Of a DNA stretch of 64,000 nt, positions 42,394-51,351 are shown piece after piece (within the stretch, counting starts at the first letter, position 1; every line of letters starts with the position of its first letter). The DNA is taken from the NCBI GenBank assembly GCA_945877815.1, contig CAMDWJ010000003.1:84221-148220 (forward strand). The letters run 5' to 3'. The DNA comes from Caenispirillum bisanense. GTDB taxonomy: Bacteria; Pseudomonadota; Alphaproteobacteria; Rhodospirillales; UBA2165. The notes under the pieces are model-generated. The model saw only the letters and a list, made by a program, of their open reading frames with translations, did not search any database and was not told where the DNA came from. The translations under genes were made by a program, and so were the position numbers.

Positions 42394-43938
42394 CTACTTC
42401 CAGATGAAATCCCCGAGCCGCACTTCCGACAGCGAGAATTGATTGGGCTCGATCTTCACGTCCTTTGAATGGGCATAGACGGTCGGCTGCTCGCTGAACG
42501 GATAAACATAGGCCATCTCGTTCACGCGGTCGATCGCGGTACGATAGATCGCCGTGCGCTTGACGAGGTCGGTCTCGCCGTAGCCCGCCTTGGCCGCCGC
42601 AGCGATGATCGGATCGTTCACGTAATCGCGTCCGCCCTCGAAGAAGTGGTTGAGGATATTGTCCATCGTCGGCTGTGCGAAGGTATTATAGGCCTGAAGC
42701 AGAGCCGTCATTTCGCCGGCCTCGCGCTTCTTGGTGAAGACCGACAATGTCATCGGCTGCACCGTCGCGCGGATGCCGACCTTGCGAAGTTCGCCCGACA
42801 TGGCCTCGGCGACCGCGCGATAAGGTGCGTAGACCGATATCTCGAAATCGATCCCATTGGGATAGCCGGCTTCGGTCAGCAATTTCCGCGCACCGGCCGG
42901 GTCGTAGGACAGCGGCGTGGTCGTCGGCGCGCAGGCATCGGCCTTCTCGAAGCAGATCGCCTTCGGGGTTTCGGCGACTTCGGCGCCGGCGATATAGGTC
43001 TTCACGATTTGGTCGCGCGGGATCGCCTTGATGAAAGCCTGGCGCACGCGCAGGTCCTTGAAAACGGCGTTGCCCGAACGGCCGAGCACGTCAAAATTGA
43101 TATAGGCGAGCTGCTTGCTCAGCATCGGCGTGGCGGCGACATTTGGATCGCCCTTCAGCTGCTCGGCCATCTCGGACGATATCTCGCGCACCATATCGAC
43201 GCCGCCGGTGATGAGCTGTGCCATCTGGGTCTGGCGGTCAGGCAACGGCACGGTGTTGATATATTTGATGGGCGCGCGGCGATGCGCGAACTTGCCGGCG
43301 TTGACGTCCGAGCGCTCGAGCTTCACGCCCTGATTCTCGTCCACCGACATGATTTTGTAGAGGCCCGTGGCCGAGGGATTCACGCGACCGTAATCTGCCT
43401 TGTTGGCCATCGCGCCGTGGATCTTGGAATCCAAAATGTAAAAGCGGTAGGCGATGGTGAAGATATCGGCGGCGAAAGGTTCCTTGCCGACAAGGCGCAG
43501 CTTGTTGGGGCCGAGCTTTTCCACCCGATCGACCCAGGAATAGCGTTCCTTGTTGCGCAGCTTGACGTTGGGATCGATGGCCCAGGCGAGCGTGTAATAT
43601 ACGTCGTCGACGGAAAACTTATTGCCGGAATGGAAGGTGAGATCGTCGCGGAATTCGAAATCGATGGTCGTTGGATTGACCCGAGTATAGGACTTCGCGA
43701 GTTCCGGGATGAACTTGCCGTTATATTCGTCGAACACGACGATGCGGCCGTACAGCTCGCGCGCCAGGAATGCGACCTCGTTGCCGCCGGTGTAATAGGC
43801 ATCGACCGAATTGAACGGATCGATGGTGACCAGCCGCAAGGTATCCTTAGCCTTCTGTGCTGCGGCGGGTCCCGCGTTGGAAACGCCGGCGAGGACGAGG
43901 GCGCCGACAGCTGCCGCCGACAGAAGATATTTTTTCAC
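42394..43938 (-). CDS. Family-5 ABC substrate-binding protein (orphan paralogue 3)
   Basis: A 514-residue periplasmic binding protein. Signal peptide MKKYLLSAAAVGALVLAGVS with cleavage near AAA-Q; the mature N-terminus QKAKDTLRLVTIDPFNSVDA resembles the paralogues at 24966, 26525 and 45861. It shares the C-x6-C pair (AICFEKADACAP) with TTPLSYDP after it, and the end GDFIWK. GGGAGG lies just before the ATG (plus-strand CCTCCC at 43946-43952). It is transcribed divergently from the GMC oxidoreductase gene across about 180 bases, so the two may be co-regulated. There is no adjacent permease or ATPase. Confidence 0.92.
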   Translation of the reverse strand: MKKYLLSAAAVGALVLAGVSNAGPAAAQKAKDTLRLVTIDPFNSVDAYYTGGNEVAFLARELYGRIVVFDEYNGKFIPELAKSYTRVNPTTIDFEFRDDLTFHSGNKFSVDDVYYTLAWAIDPNVKLRNKERYSWVDRVEKLGPNKLRLVGKEPFAADIFTIAYRFYILDSKIHGAMANKADYGRVNPSATGLYKIMSVDENQGVKLERSDVNAGKFAHRRAPIKYINTVPLPDRQTQMAQLITGGVDMVREISSEMAEQLKGDPNVAATPMLSKQLAYINFDVLGRSGNAVFKDLRVRQAFIKAIPRDQIVKTYIAGAEVAETPKAICFEKADACAPTTTPLSYDPAGARKLLTEAGYPNGIDFEISVYAPYRAVAEAMSGELRKVGIRATVQPMTLSVFTKKREAGEMTALLQAYNTFAQPTMDNILNHFFEGGRDYVNDPIIAAAAKAGYGETDLVKRTAIYRTAIDRVNEMAYVYPFSEQPTVYAHSKDVKIEPNQFSLSEVRLGDFIWK

Positions 43939-44118
43939 GTTAGCCTCCCGGCATTTCTTGAACCGACGTCACGAATAGAGCTGGAAGTTAGCATTTCCGC
44001 CGCAAACCGGCAAAGACCTCGGTGGCGTTGACAGGGCACCTTCAACAACGCTTCCCTTGCGGCCGTACAATAAGCTGCACTGGCAATTATAGGGCGCGGC
44101 GAAAGAACAGGGCGAACC
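43939..44118. promoter_or_regulatory. Divergent promoter region between binding protein 3 and the GMC oxidoreductase
   Basis: A 180-base gap with both genes reading outward. It must hold both promoters. No clear operator palindrome or sigma-54 site was recognised by eye. Confidence 0.45.
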
Positions 44119-45750
44119 ATGCCGACCAGCGAGCATTTCGATTACATCATCGTTGGCGCCGGATCGGCCGGCTGTGTACTCGCCAACCGACTAAGCGTGG
44201 AAGCCGGCTGTAAAGTATTGCTGCTTGAGGCGGGCAAGTCCGACCGCCATCCGTGGATCGCGCTGCCACTCAAATTCCGCGACCTGATGACCGAGATGCG
44301 CTGGAACTGGGGCTACGACACCGAGCCCGAGCCCCATCTCGACAATCGCAGCATTTATATCCCGCGCGGCAAGATCCTCGGCGGCTCGTCCTCGATCAAC
44401 GGCACGATCTATTCGCGCGGCCATCCGACCGACTACGATCATTGGCGCCAGCTCGGTCTTGCCGGCTGGAGCTATAACGACGTGCTGCCCTATTTCAAAA
44501 AGGCCGAAGGCTTCGAAGACGGCGAGACCGACTATCACGGCGGGACGGGGCCGCTTGCGGTTTCCAAAGGCGATGGCGAGAGCCTGGCGCACCAGGCGTA
44601 CTTGGCGGCCGGGAAGGCGGCGGGCTATCCCACCGCCGACGATCTCAATGGCGCCACACCCGAAGGCTTCGGGCGATGCGACTACACGATCAAGGATGGA
44701 CGGCGGGCCAATGTCAGCCGCGTCTATCTGCGCCCCATCTTGTCGCGGCGCAATCTAACCCTCGTCATCGGTGCGCATGTCAGCCGCGTTACCTTCGCCG
44801 GATCGCGGGCCTACGGCGTGGCCTACCGCGCGGGCGGTCAAGAGTGCATCGCTACCGCCGAGCGCGAGGTGATCCTATCTGGCGGCGCCTACAACTCGCC
44901 GCATCTGTTGATGCTGTCCGGCATCGGACCCGCCGATCATTTGCGCGAACACGGCATCGCCGTCATCCATGACGCGAACGGCGTCGGCAAGAACCTACAG
45001 GACCACGTCCATACCGGTGTCGGCTATACAACAGACCAGATGCGTTCGTTCGACAACGAACTACGCTTCGATCGGTTGGCGCTCAACGTCATCAATTGGG
45101 CGCTGTTCGCCAAGGGACCTCTCTGCACGCTGCCGGTGGGCGCTATCGCCTATCTGCGCACACAAGCCGGTCTCGCCAAACCCGACATCGAATTTCTGAT
45201 GAACCGCGTGAACCCTGAAGCCCATATCTGGTTCCCAGGAATTCGCGCCCCCAAGGGCGGCTATATGGGAACGCGCATCATTCTGCTGCATCCGGAAAGC
45301 CGGGGGAGCGTGACTTTGCGTTCCGCCGATCCGACCGCGAAGGCGGTGATCCGGCACAATTTCCTGTCGGCGGAAAACGACCTCGCGACCCTGCGCCGCG
45401 GCATCATGGTCGCGCGCGAGGTCTATGCGACCGAACCGCTCAAAAGCATGATCGGCAACGAGGTTTGGCCGGGCATCAAGGTGCAAAGCGCCGCCGAGAT
45501 CGACGCCTATATCCGCGCCACGGCCGGCCTGATCTATCATCCCGTCGGCACCTGCCGCATGGGTACGGATATGGAGGCCGTCGTGGACGGGGAGTTGCGC
45601 GGCAATGGTGTTGCGAATCTGCGCGTCGTCGATGCCTCGGTCATGCCCACGGTGCCGGGCGGCCACACCAACGCGCCCACCATCATGATCGCCGAAAAGA
45701 TCGCCGATGCGATGCGCGGGCGAGCGCCCCTGGCCAGGGCGGGCGTCTAG
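44119..45750 (+). CDS. GMC-family FAD oxidoreductase (choline/alcohol dehydrogenase-like)
   Basis: A 543-residue flavoenzyme. The Rossmann motif is FDYIIVGAGSAGCVLANRLS near the N-terminus; the GMC signature region is ILGGSSSINGTIYSRGHPTD. The second signature is SGGAYNSPHLLMLSGIGPAD. The C-terminal catalytic histidines lie in YHPVGTCRMGTDME and GGHTNAPTIM. It would oxidise a primary or secondary alcohol to aldehyde or ketone and pass electrons to a quinone or oxygen. There is no signal peptide, so it is cytoplasmic or membrane-peripheral. It lies between two family-5 binding-protein genes, suggesting that their ligand, once imported, is an alcohol substrate. BetA itself is longer; the substrate is uncertain. 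Confidence 0.93.
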   Translation: MPTSEHFDYIIVGAGSAGCVLANRLSVEAGCKVLLLEAGKSDRHPWIALPLKFRDLMTEMRWNWGYDTEPEPHLDNRSIYIPRGKILGGSSSINGTIYSRGHPTDYDHWRQLGLAGWSYNDVLPYFKKAEGFEDGETDYHGGTGPLAVSKGDGESLAHQAYLAAGKAAGYPTADDLNGATPEGFGRCDYTIKDGRRANVSRVYLRPILSRRNLTLVIGAHVSRVTFAGSRAYGVAYRAGGQECIATAEREVILSGGAYNSPHLLMLSGIGPADHLREHGIAVIHDANGVGKNLQDHVHTGVGYTTDQMRSFDNELRFDRLALNVINWALFAKGPLCTLPVGAIAYLRTQAGLAKPDIEFLMNRVNPEAHIWFPGIRAPKGGYMGTRIILLHPESRGSVTLRSADPTAKAVIRHNFLSAENDLATLRRGIMVAREVYATEPLKSMIGNEVWPGIKVQSAAEIDAYIRATAGLIYHPVGTCRMGTDMEAVVDGELRGNGVANLRVVDASVMPTVPGGHTNAPTIMIAEKIADAMRGRAPLARAGV

Positions 45751-45860
45751 GAAAAATCCCACCAAAAAAGTCATCGGCAGCGATCCTTTTTGCGATACTA
45801 TCGGCTCAGCGACGCGGCAAAGACGTTCGCACGATCAAGACAATCCAACGGGAGACGTAA

Positions 45861-47396
45861 ATGCAGCCCATCAAATTGGCCCTCGCGGTCACCACTGCGC
45901 TTCTCATCGCGGCCCCGGCCATGGCACAGAAATCGAAAGATACGCTGCGCATCGCCATCAACGATCCTTTCTCCACCCTGTCGAACTACTGCGTGCCTGT
46001 CGACGAAGCCGGAAATTTCTATCGCCGCGTCTATGGAACGCTTGTCCAAATCGCCGAGCATGAAAAGAAGATCATCCCCGGCCTCGCCAAAAGCTGGACG
46101 CGCGTCAGTCCGACGGTGCTCGAATTCGATCTGCGTGACGATGTCACGTTCCACAATGGCAACAAATTCGATGCCGACGACGTGGTTTCGACCATCGAAT
46201 ATGCCATCGATCCAGCGGTCAAGATCGAATTCAAATCGCGCTACACCTGGGTCAAGAGCATAGAAAAGCTCGGCCCCTACAAGGTCCGCCTCGAAGCCCA
46301 TACGGCCAACGCAACCGATCTCGGCCTGCTCGGTTACCGCACCTATATCCAGGACAAAGAATCCTTCGATCCGCTGGAGAACAAGTGCGACTACGGGCGC
46401 CTGACACCATACGGCACCGGGCCTTTCAAGGTCGTCTCCATCGACAAAAACGCAGGCATGGTCGTCGAGCGCTTCGACGGCGTGAAGGGCGATCCAAAAT
46501 ACGTGCGCGCACCGATCAAACGCCTGCATGCGATTCCGATTCCCGACAAGCAGACGCAGATCGCAAACCTCATGCGCGGCAACGTCGATATGCTGCGCAA
46601 CGTGCAGCCCGATAACGCCGCCGATCTCGCGAAGGAATCGAACCTGACGATTTCCACCCTTCCGACGGCGTCATTCGTCTATATCGTGCTCGACGCGGCC
46701 GGCCGTTCGGGCGTGAAGGCGCTCGCCGACAACCGCGTGCGCAAGGCGATGTGGATGGCGCTCAACCGCGATGCGACCATCAAGGGCCTGGTGCCGGGCG
46801 GCGCCCAGGGCGTCGCCGAAAAAATGAACATGATCTGTTTTGAGTCGACGATCGCCTGCGGCCGCACGGTCGACTATCCGCCCTACGATCCGACGGCGGC
46901 GAAAAAGCTGTTGGTCGAAGCAGGCTATCCGGACGGATTCTCGCTCACCTATTCGTGCTTCATCCCGATCAAGCATATCTGCGAGGCGATCTCGAACGAT
47001 CTGCTCAAGATCGGCGTCAAGGCTCAGGTCGAGCCGGTCACCATCACCCTGTTCCGAAAGAAACAGGCCGACGGCGAACTCAACATGACCAGCATATTCT
47101 ATCCCTCGGCCGGCCATCCGGACGCGGGCAATATCCTCGACGTGTTCTTCGTCGGCCCGCGCGACTATGCCCGCGACACCGACATGGCCAAGCTGATCGA
47201 CGAAGGCTTGCTGGAGTTCGACGAGAAGAAGCGCACGGCCATTTACACGAAGGCAATGGATCTCAACAACACGAAGAACTACGTGATGGCGTTTTCGTCG
47301 CTGCCGACGCTCTATGTCCATTCCAAGGATATCGAGATCAAACCGAACCTACTGTCGGCGGGCGACAACTACATCGACGATTACTTCTGGAAGTAA
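45861..47396 (+). CDS. Family-5 ABC substrate-binding protein (orphan paralogue 4)
   Basis: A 511-residue periplasmic binding protein. Signal peptide MQPIKLALAVTTALLIAAPA with cleavage near AMA-Q; the mature N-terminus is QKSKDTLRIAINDPFSTLSN. It has the same C-x6-C pair (MICFESTIACGR) followed by YPPYDP, and ends DDYFWK. GGGAG is 6-7 bases before the ATG. It follows the GMC oxidoreductase by about 110 bases on the same strand and is closed by a strong terminator. As with the other three paralogues, no permease or ATPase gene is adjacent. Confidence 0.92.
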   Translation: MQPIKLALAVTTALLIAAPAMAQKSKDTLRIAINDPFSTLSNYCVPVDEAGNFYRRVYGTLVQIAEHEKKIIPGLAKSWTRVSPTVLEFDLRDDVTFHNGNKFDADDVVSTIEYAIDPAVKIEFKSRYTWVKSIEKLGPYKVRLEAHTANATDLGLLGYRTYIQDKESFDPLENKCDYGRLTPYGTGPFKVVSIDKNAGMVVERFDGVKGDPKYVRAPIKRLHAIPIPDKQTQIANLMRGNVDMLRNVQPDNAADLAKESNLTISTLPTASFVYIVLDAAGRSGVKALADNRVRKAMWMALNRDATIKGLVPGGAQGVAEKMNMICFESTIACGRTVDYPPYDPTAAKKLLVEAGYPDGFSLTYSCFIPIKHICEAISNDLLKIGVKAQVEPVTITLFRKKQADGELNMTSIFYPSAGHPDAGNILDVFFVGPRDYARDTDMAKLIDEGLLEFDEKKRTAIYTKAMDLNNTKNYVMAFSSLPTLYVHSKDIEIKPNLLSAGDNYIDDYFWK

Positions 47397-47410
47397 TGCA
47401 GCGACCCATC

Positions 47411-47446
47411 GGGCGGCCCGTCGATACGATGGGCCGCCCTTTCTAT
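47411..47446 (+). terminator. Rho-independent terminator
   Basis: GGGCGGCCC and GGGCCGCCC pair exactly around an 11-base loop (GTCGATACGAT), followed by TTTCT. It ends the binding-protein 4 transcript. Confidence 0.88.
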
Positions 47447-47703
47447 TCCGGAGCAAACCGCATGGACTGTGCGGCCTGGCGGTCGTGCTCGGATGGTGCA
47501 TCGAGGCCGATAATTTCGTTCCGGGCCTTGCAGTCGGCAAGGAAGTCCGTATTCAATGCGCTGGCTGCCATCGTGGCCGCGAATTCGAACATGCGATCGT
47601 ACCGTTCGAGCGCGGCGATGTGATACCTCGCGCCATGGTCGCCGAGACCGTGTCGTTCGCCCAGTTTCCGGCCGCGTTCGAACCACTTCGCGAACGCACC
47701 CAT
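47443..47703 (-). CDS. Small hypothetical protein
   Basis: An 86-residue, soluble, Ala/Arg/Glu-rich frame (MGAFAKWFERGRKLGERHGL to APSEHDRQAAQSMRFAPE) with a helical middle (ERYDRMFEFAATMAASALNT). There is no signal peptide and no family I recognise. The composition looks protein-like, and its 3' end stops at the terminator of the convergent gene, which supports it. The ribosome-binding site is weak. It could be a real short gene or a chance frame; a three-base-periodicity test would decide. Confidence 0.45.
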   Translation of the reverse strand: MGAFAKWFERGRKLGERHGLGDHGARYHIAALERYDRMFEFAATMAASALNTDFLADCKARNEIIGLDAPSEHDRQAAQSMRFAPE

Positions 47704-47735
47704 CAGTGCAAGGTCATGCTTAACCCGTGGTCAAT

Positions 47736-48131
47736 ATGAATCGAATTTGCAATATCGTTCGAGAAAACCCCGCAGTCGCAGGCGTCGTCGTCGCGATCCT
47801 GGCCGCACTCGCCGGCACCGCCATACGTTATTGGTTCTACGAACCCGACACGTTCGGCGCCATTTGCTATGCCGAAAATCCGTGGTGGTGCGTTTTCCGC
47901 ACCTTCGTCGCGGTGATGAGCAAATATTCCCTGTTCGGTTGGATCGCCGAGGCGCTGGCGCTGCTGGCCATCGTGCGCGCCTTCATGCATCGCCCGGCGA
48001 CCGTCCTCGCTTACGCGGCCATCGTGGTCGGCGGCATGGGCCTGATCCTGTACGATGCGACCGTATCGACGCCGGCGGTGCTGATCGGCGTTATTCTGTT
48101 AGTCCGGGCGCCCGAACGCAGCACCCTTTAA
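47736..48131 (+). CDS. Small membrane protein of unknown function
   Basis: A 131-residue protein with about four membrane helices (AVAGVVVAILAALAGTAIRY; FGWIAEALALLAIVRAFM; VLAYAAIVVGGMGLILYD; VLIGVILLVRA). Between the first two is a loop with CYAENPWWCVFRT. The ATG at 47736 is preferred over a GTG at 47727. Its 3' end overlaps that of the convergent GH17-like gene by 33 bases. I do not recognise the family. Confidence 0.7.
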   Translation: MNRICNIVRENPAVAGVVVAILAALAGTAIRYWFYEPDTFGAICYAENPWWCVFRTFVAVMSKYSLFGWIAEALALLAIVRAFMHRPATVLAYAAIVVGGMGLILYDATVSTPAVLIGVILLVRAPERSTL

Positions 48132-49751
48132 GCGCAGCAGTTCGTCCTTCATCGCACCTGCCCAGGGTGCGGCGAGCGCCCAGCAACACAGCGTCCAAAC
48201 CCAAGCTTCCCAATTGGTATAGTGGTCGATGGCGAAGATGCCTGCGACCACGAGCACCATCGCGAACCAGGCTTCCTCGGCAAAGCGAACCATCGGCGCG
48301 CGGACCACGCCCGACAGCAGGAAGGCGAGCGCCGGCAGCCAGAAGGCCAGCGTCGCGAAATCGCGATGCCGCCCGTCGATCGCCAGCATCAACGCCGTGG
48401 TCGCGGCGAGGAACAGAACCATCAGATTGACAAAGCTTAGGATCACGTCGGTCGACCAGGGCAGACGCAGGCGCACGCGGTGCGCGAGCTGCGATAGCGA
48501 CGCCGGCACGCGCGCCGGCCAATCGGCGCCGCGCACGATGCGGCCGAGCAGCAGCCAAGCGCCGGACACAAAGGCGAAAACCCACGCCGCCGCCTTGATC
48601 GGTCCGGCCGGGCCGTAGGTCGATTGCAGAATCTGGGCATAGAGCATCCAACCGGTCGTCCCAATTGCGGCGCCGGCTAGACCGAGTGCCACCCAGCGCG
48701 CGAGGCTCAAACCCTCGCGGCGACGCCAGCCGAGCACAAGCGCGCATAAGGCGGCAGCAAACGAAACGCCGGCGCCGGTGCGCCATTCCGGCCATTCGCG
48801 CACTGGGCCGGTGAGCGGGAATTTTAGCTCGCGGTTCTGATCGAGGATGCCCCAATAGGCGCCGACCGTTCCTTCCGGGCTACGCTTCCACGGCTGATCG
48901 ATTGCCTCGATCAGATTGTAGCCGACCCCGAGCGAGGCCGCGTCGGCCGCGAGCGTGCGCATGAAACGCGCCTCGTTGACCAGCGAGGGAACCGAGCGCG
49001 AGCGCGTGCGCCCGTAAGACGGCCAGCCGATCTCACCGATGATGATCGGCTTGCCGGGTATGGCGATACGCGCATTGGCGATGACGGGATGGACGACGTC
49101 CTTGAAGACATCGTCGATCGAGACCGGATGCGGATCGTCCCAATAAGGAAGAATGTGGACGAGCGCGATATCGACCGCCTGGCCAACCTGCGGGTTGCGG
49201 CGCCAGAATTCGTAGATGTCGGCATAGGCCACCGGCAGGTTAGTGCGCGCCTTCACGCTAAGGATCGTCGCGGCGAGCCGGTCGCCCAGCATCTCGCGGC
49301 GCAGCAGCACTTCGTTGCCGACGACGATGGCGCGTACGGCGTGGGGATATTTATTGGCAATATCGAGCGCGCGGTTGATTTCCACCGCGTTGCGCTTGTC
49401 GTCCGTGCTGACCCAGATGCCGAGCAACACCTTCATGCCGACAGCGGCGGCGGCGGCAAGAATCTCGCCCTGTGGCCCATTGCTCGAATAGGTGCGCACA
49501 CAGTCGGTATATTTCGACAAGATTGCCATGTCGCGCTCGATCAATCCCGCCGGAACCTGAAAGACGCCTTCGACCTCGGTCAGAGGCGAGCCCGCGTCGC
49601 TCGCCGGCGTATAGGACAGGCATTCAAAATGAGCGTTAGGCACATCGGGCACGACAACCGGACGGCCGAGCCAGGCCCACAGACCGATCGCCGCACCGGC
49701 GGAAACGAGCGCGGACAGCAGTAGGCCGAGAAAAGCCGTCGATCGGTTCAT
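48099..49751 (-). CDS. GH17-like glycosidase domain fused to a C-terminal membrane region
   Basis: A 550-residue protein. After one N-terminal anchor helix (LGLLLSALVSAGAAIGLWAW), residues about 40-300 match the GH17 (beta-1,3-glucanase) barrel: the acid/base Glu in IVVGNEVLLR near 148 and the nucleophile Glu in IIIGEIGWPSYG near 240 are both present. From about 310 to the end there are seven or more membrane helices. Related domains occur in NdvB/NdvC-type cyclic beta-glucan enzymes of rhizobia, where the GH17 part acts as a transglycosylase; here there is no glycosyltransferase-2 domain. The active domain is expected in the periplasm. A role in modifying periplasmic or exported beta-glucan is inferred. 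It stands alone, convergent with a small membrane protein. Confidence 0.83.
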   Translation of the reverse strand: MNRSTAFLGLLLSALVSAGAAIGLWAWLGRPVVVPDVPNAHFECLSYTPASDAGSPLTEVEGVFQVPAGLIERDMAILSKYTDCVRTYSSNGPQGEILAAAAAVGMKVLLGIWVSTDDKRNAVEINRALDIANKYPHAVRAIVVGNEVLLRREMLGDRLAATILSVKARTNLPVAYADIYEFWRRNPQVGQAVDIALVHILPYWDDPHPVSIDDVFKDVVHPVIANARIAIPGKPIIIGEIGWPSYGRTRSRSVPSLVNEARFMRTLAADAASLGVGYNLIEAIDQPWKRSPEGTVGAYWGILDQNRELKFPLTGPVREWPEWRTGAGVSFAAALCALVLGWRRREGLSLARWVALGLAGAAIGTTGWMLYAQILQSTYGPAGPIKAAAWVFAFVSGAWLLLGRIVRGADWPARVPASLSQLAHRVRLRLPWSTDVILSFVNLMVLFLAATTALMLAIDGRHRDFATLAFWLPALAFLLSGVVRAPMVRFAEEAWFAMVLVVAGIFAIDHYTNWEAWVWTLCCWALAAPWAGAMKDELLRLKGAAFGRPD

Positions 49752-50094
49752 CGCTTATGGGGCTCCTATTGATAGAACGACGGTGAAACCGCCGAGGATC
49801 GTCGCGCCGGAACAGGGTTATAGCCGGATTTCCTGGGGAAAATGAATGCCGAACTTAAAGACCGGGGAGGCACCGGAAAAGACGATCCTTCGATCGCCTC
49901 GTCGATTCGTGATCGGCTCGTCGGATCAACCGGTTAGGCCTTGCTTTGAGCCGGGTATTCGAAGGATGATCGACACAACAAACAAACGTTTACGGGGAGG
50001 CTTTCGGCAGACTGTCGCAGTATATACAAGACACGGCGCAGTCGCAGGCCTCGGTACGAATTCAAATCAACGGAACGGCAGGGAGGAACAACTT
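49752..50094. promoter_or_regulatory. 343-base divergent intergenic region upstream of the second TRAP operon
   Basis: This gap lies between the leftward GH17-like gene and the rightward TRAP binding-protein gene. An AT-leaning segment (ACAACAAACAAACGTTTACG and CAGTATATACAAGACACG) around 49975-50040 may hold the TRAP promoter. A 31-codon frame (49842-49937, MNAELKDRGGTGKDDPS) preceded by GGGG is present, but nothing supports it as a gene. Confidence 0.5.
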
Positions 50095-51270
50095 ATGAAA
50101 ACCGTCGATAAATCGCCCGTGGCTTCGCGCCGCGAATTTCTCACCAAGGCGACGGCCGCCGCCGTCGGCGGTGCGGCCGTACTCGCGACGCCCAATATCG
50201 CCAAGGCACAGGCCGGCCCGATCACCATGCGCTGGCAAAGCACATGGCCGGCAAAGGACATCTTTCACGAATTCGCCGGCGATTTCGCCAAAAAGGTGAA
50301 TGACATGACGGGCGGCGACCTCAAGATCGAGGTTCTCCCGGCCGGTGCCGTCGTCCCCGCGTTCGGCCTGCTCGATGCGGTCTCCTCCGGGACACTCGAC
50401 GGCGGCCACGGCGTGGTCGTCTATCATTACGGCAAAAACGCCGCGCTGGCCTTGTGGGGCTCGGGACCGGCCTATGGCATGGACGCCAATATGCTGCTGG
50501 CCTGGCACAAATACGGCGGCGGCAAGGAATTCCTCACGAAGCTCTATTCCGCAGTCGGCGCCAATGTCGTGTCGTTCCTTTATGGACCGATGCCAACCCA
50601 ACCGCTCGGCTGGTTCAAGAAGCCGGTCACGAAGCTTGAGGACTTCCAAGGCCTCAAGTTCCGCACGGTCGGCATCTCGATCGACGTCTTCACCGGATTG
50701 GGTGCCGCCGTCAACGCGTTGCCGGGCGGCGAAATCGTGCCCGCCATGGATCGCGGCCTGTTGGACGCGGGCGAATTCAACAACGCCTCATCGGACCGCG
50801 TATTGGGCTTCCCCGATGTGTCCAAGGTCTGCATGCTGCAAAGCTTCCATCAGAACGCGGAACAGTTCGAGATCTTGTTCAACAAGACCAAGTTCGATGC
50901 CCTGCCCGCCGGGATGAAGGCGATCATCGCGAACGCGACCGAGGCGGCCTCGCAGGATATGAGCTGGAAGGCGGTCGATCGCTATTCCAAGGATTATTCC
51001 GAGATGAAGAGCAAGGACAAGGTCGGCTTCTACAAGACCCCGGATTCGATCCTGCAAAAGCAGCTCACGGCTTATGACGAGGTCGCCAACAAGAAGGCAG
51101 CCGAAAATCCGCTGTTCCGCGAAATCCTCGCGTCGCAACGGGCTTTTGCCGAGCGCGCCGTGGCCTGGGACATGGACACCAACGTCAATCGTCGCATGGC
51201 CTATAATCATTATTTCCAGAAAAAGCCCGCTGCCCCGGCGGCCAAAAAAGCCGACCCGAAGAAAGGCTGA
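50095..51270 (+). CDS. TRAP transporter substrate-binding protein (DctP type)
   Basis: A 391-residue periplasmic binding protein with a twin-arginine signal (ASRREFLTKATAAAVGGAAV), cleaved near KAQ-A. The DctP fold is supported by VLPAGAVVPAFGLLDAVSSG, LEDFQGLKFRTVG (the conserved L-x-G-x-K-x-R region with the substrate-binding Arg) and GLLDAGEFNNASSDR. GGGAGGAA lies 8 bases before the ATG at 50095, which is therefore preferred over the long open frame upstream (from 49846). A Lys/Pro/Ala tail ends the protein (PAAPAAKKADPKKG). The small and large permease genes follow, then CoA-transferase and methylcitrate-type enzymes, implying that the ligand is an organic acid. Confidence 0.93.
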   Translation: MKTVDKSPVASRREFLTKATAAAVGGAAVLATPNIAKAQAGPITMRWQSTWPAKDIFHEFAGDFAKKVNDMTGGDLKIEVLPAGAVVPAFGLLDAVSSGTLDGGHGVVVYHYGKNAALALWGSGPAYGMDANMLLAWHKYGGGKEFLTKLYSAVGANVVSFLYGPMPTQPLGWFKKPVTKLEDFQGLKFRTVGISIDVFTGLGAAVNALPGGEIVPAMDRGLLDAGEFNNASSDRVLGFPDVSKVCMLQSFHQNAEQFEILFNKTKFDALPAGMKAIIANATEAASQDMSWKAVDRYSKDYSEMKSKDKVGFYKTPDSILQKQLTAYDEVANKKAAENPLFREILASQRAFAERAVAWDMDTNVNRRMAYNHYFQKKPAAPAAKKADPKKG

Positions 51271-51351
51271 TCGTTTTGTTGACGGGATGCCCGACGTGAA
51301 GAGTTGGGCGTCCCGTTTCTGTTCTCGATCCGACTTATCGAACGTGCCTTA

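Noticed and set aside
42469..44031. A 520-codon plus-strand frame antisense to binding protein 3
   Set aside because: The opposite strand encodes a complete family-5 binding protein with a signal peptide; the antisense frame is His/Arg/Asp-rich and unlike any family.
49842..49937. A 31-codon frame MNAELKDRGGTG... upstream of the TRAP operon
   Set aside because: There is a GGGG before the ATG, but the length is too short and there is no conservation evidence.
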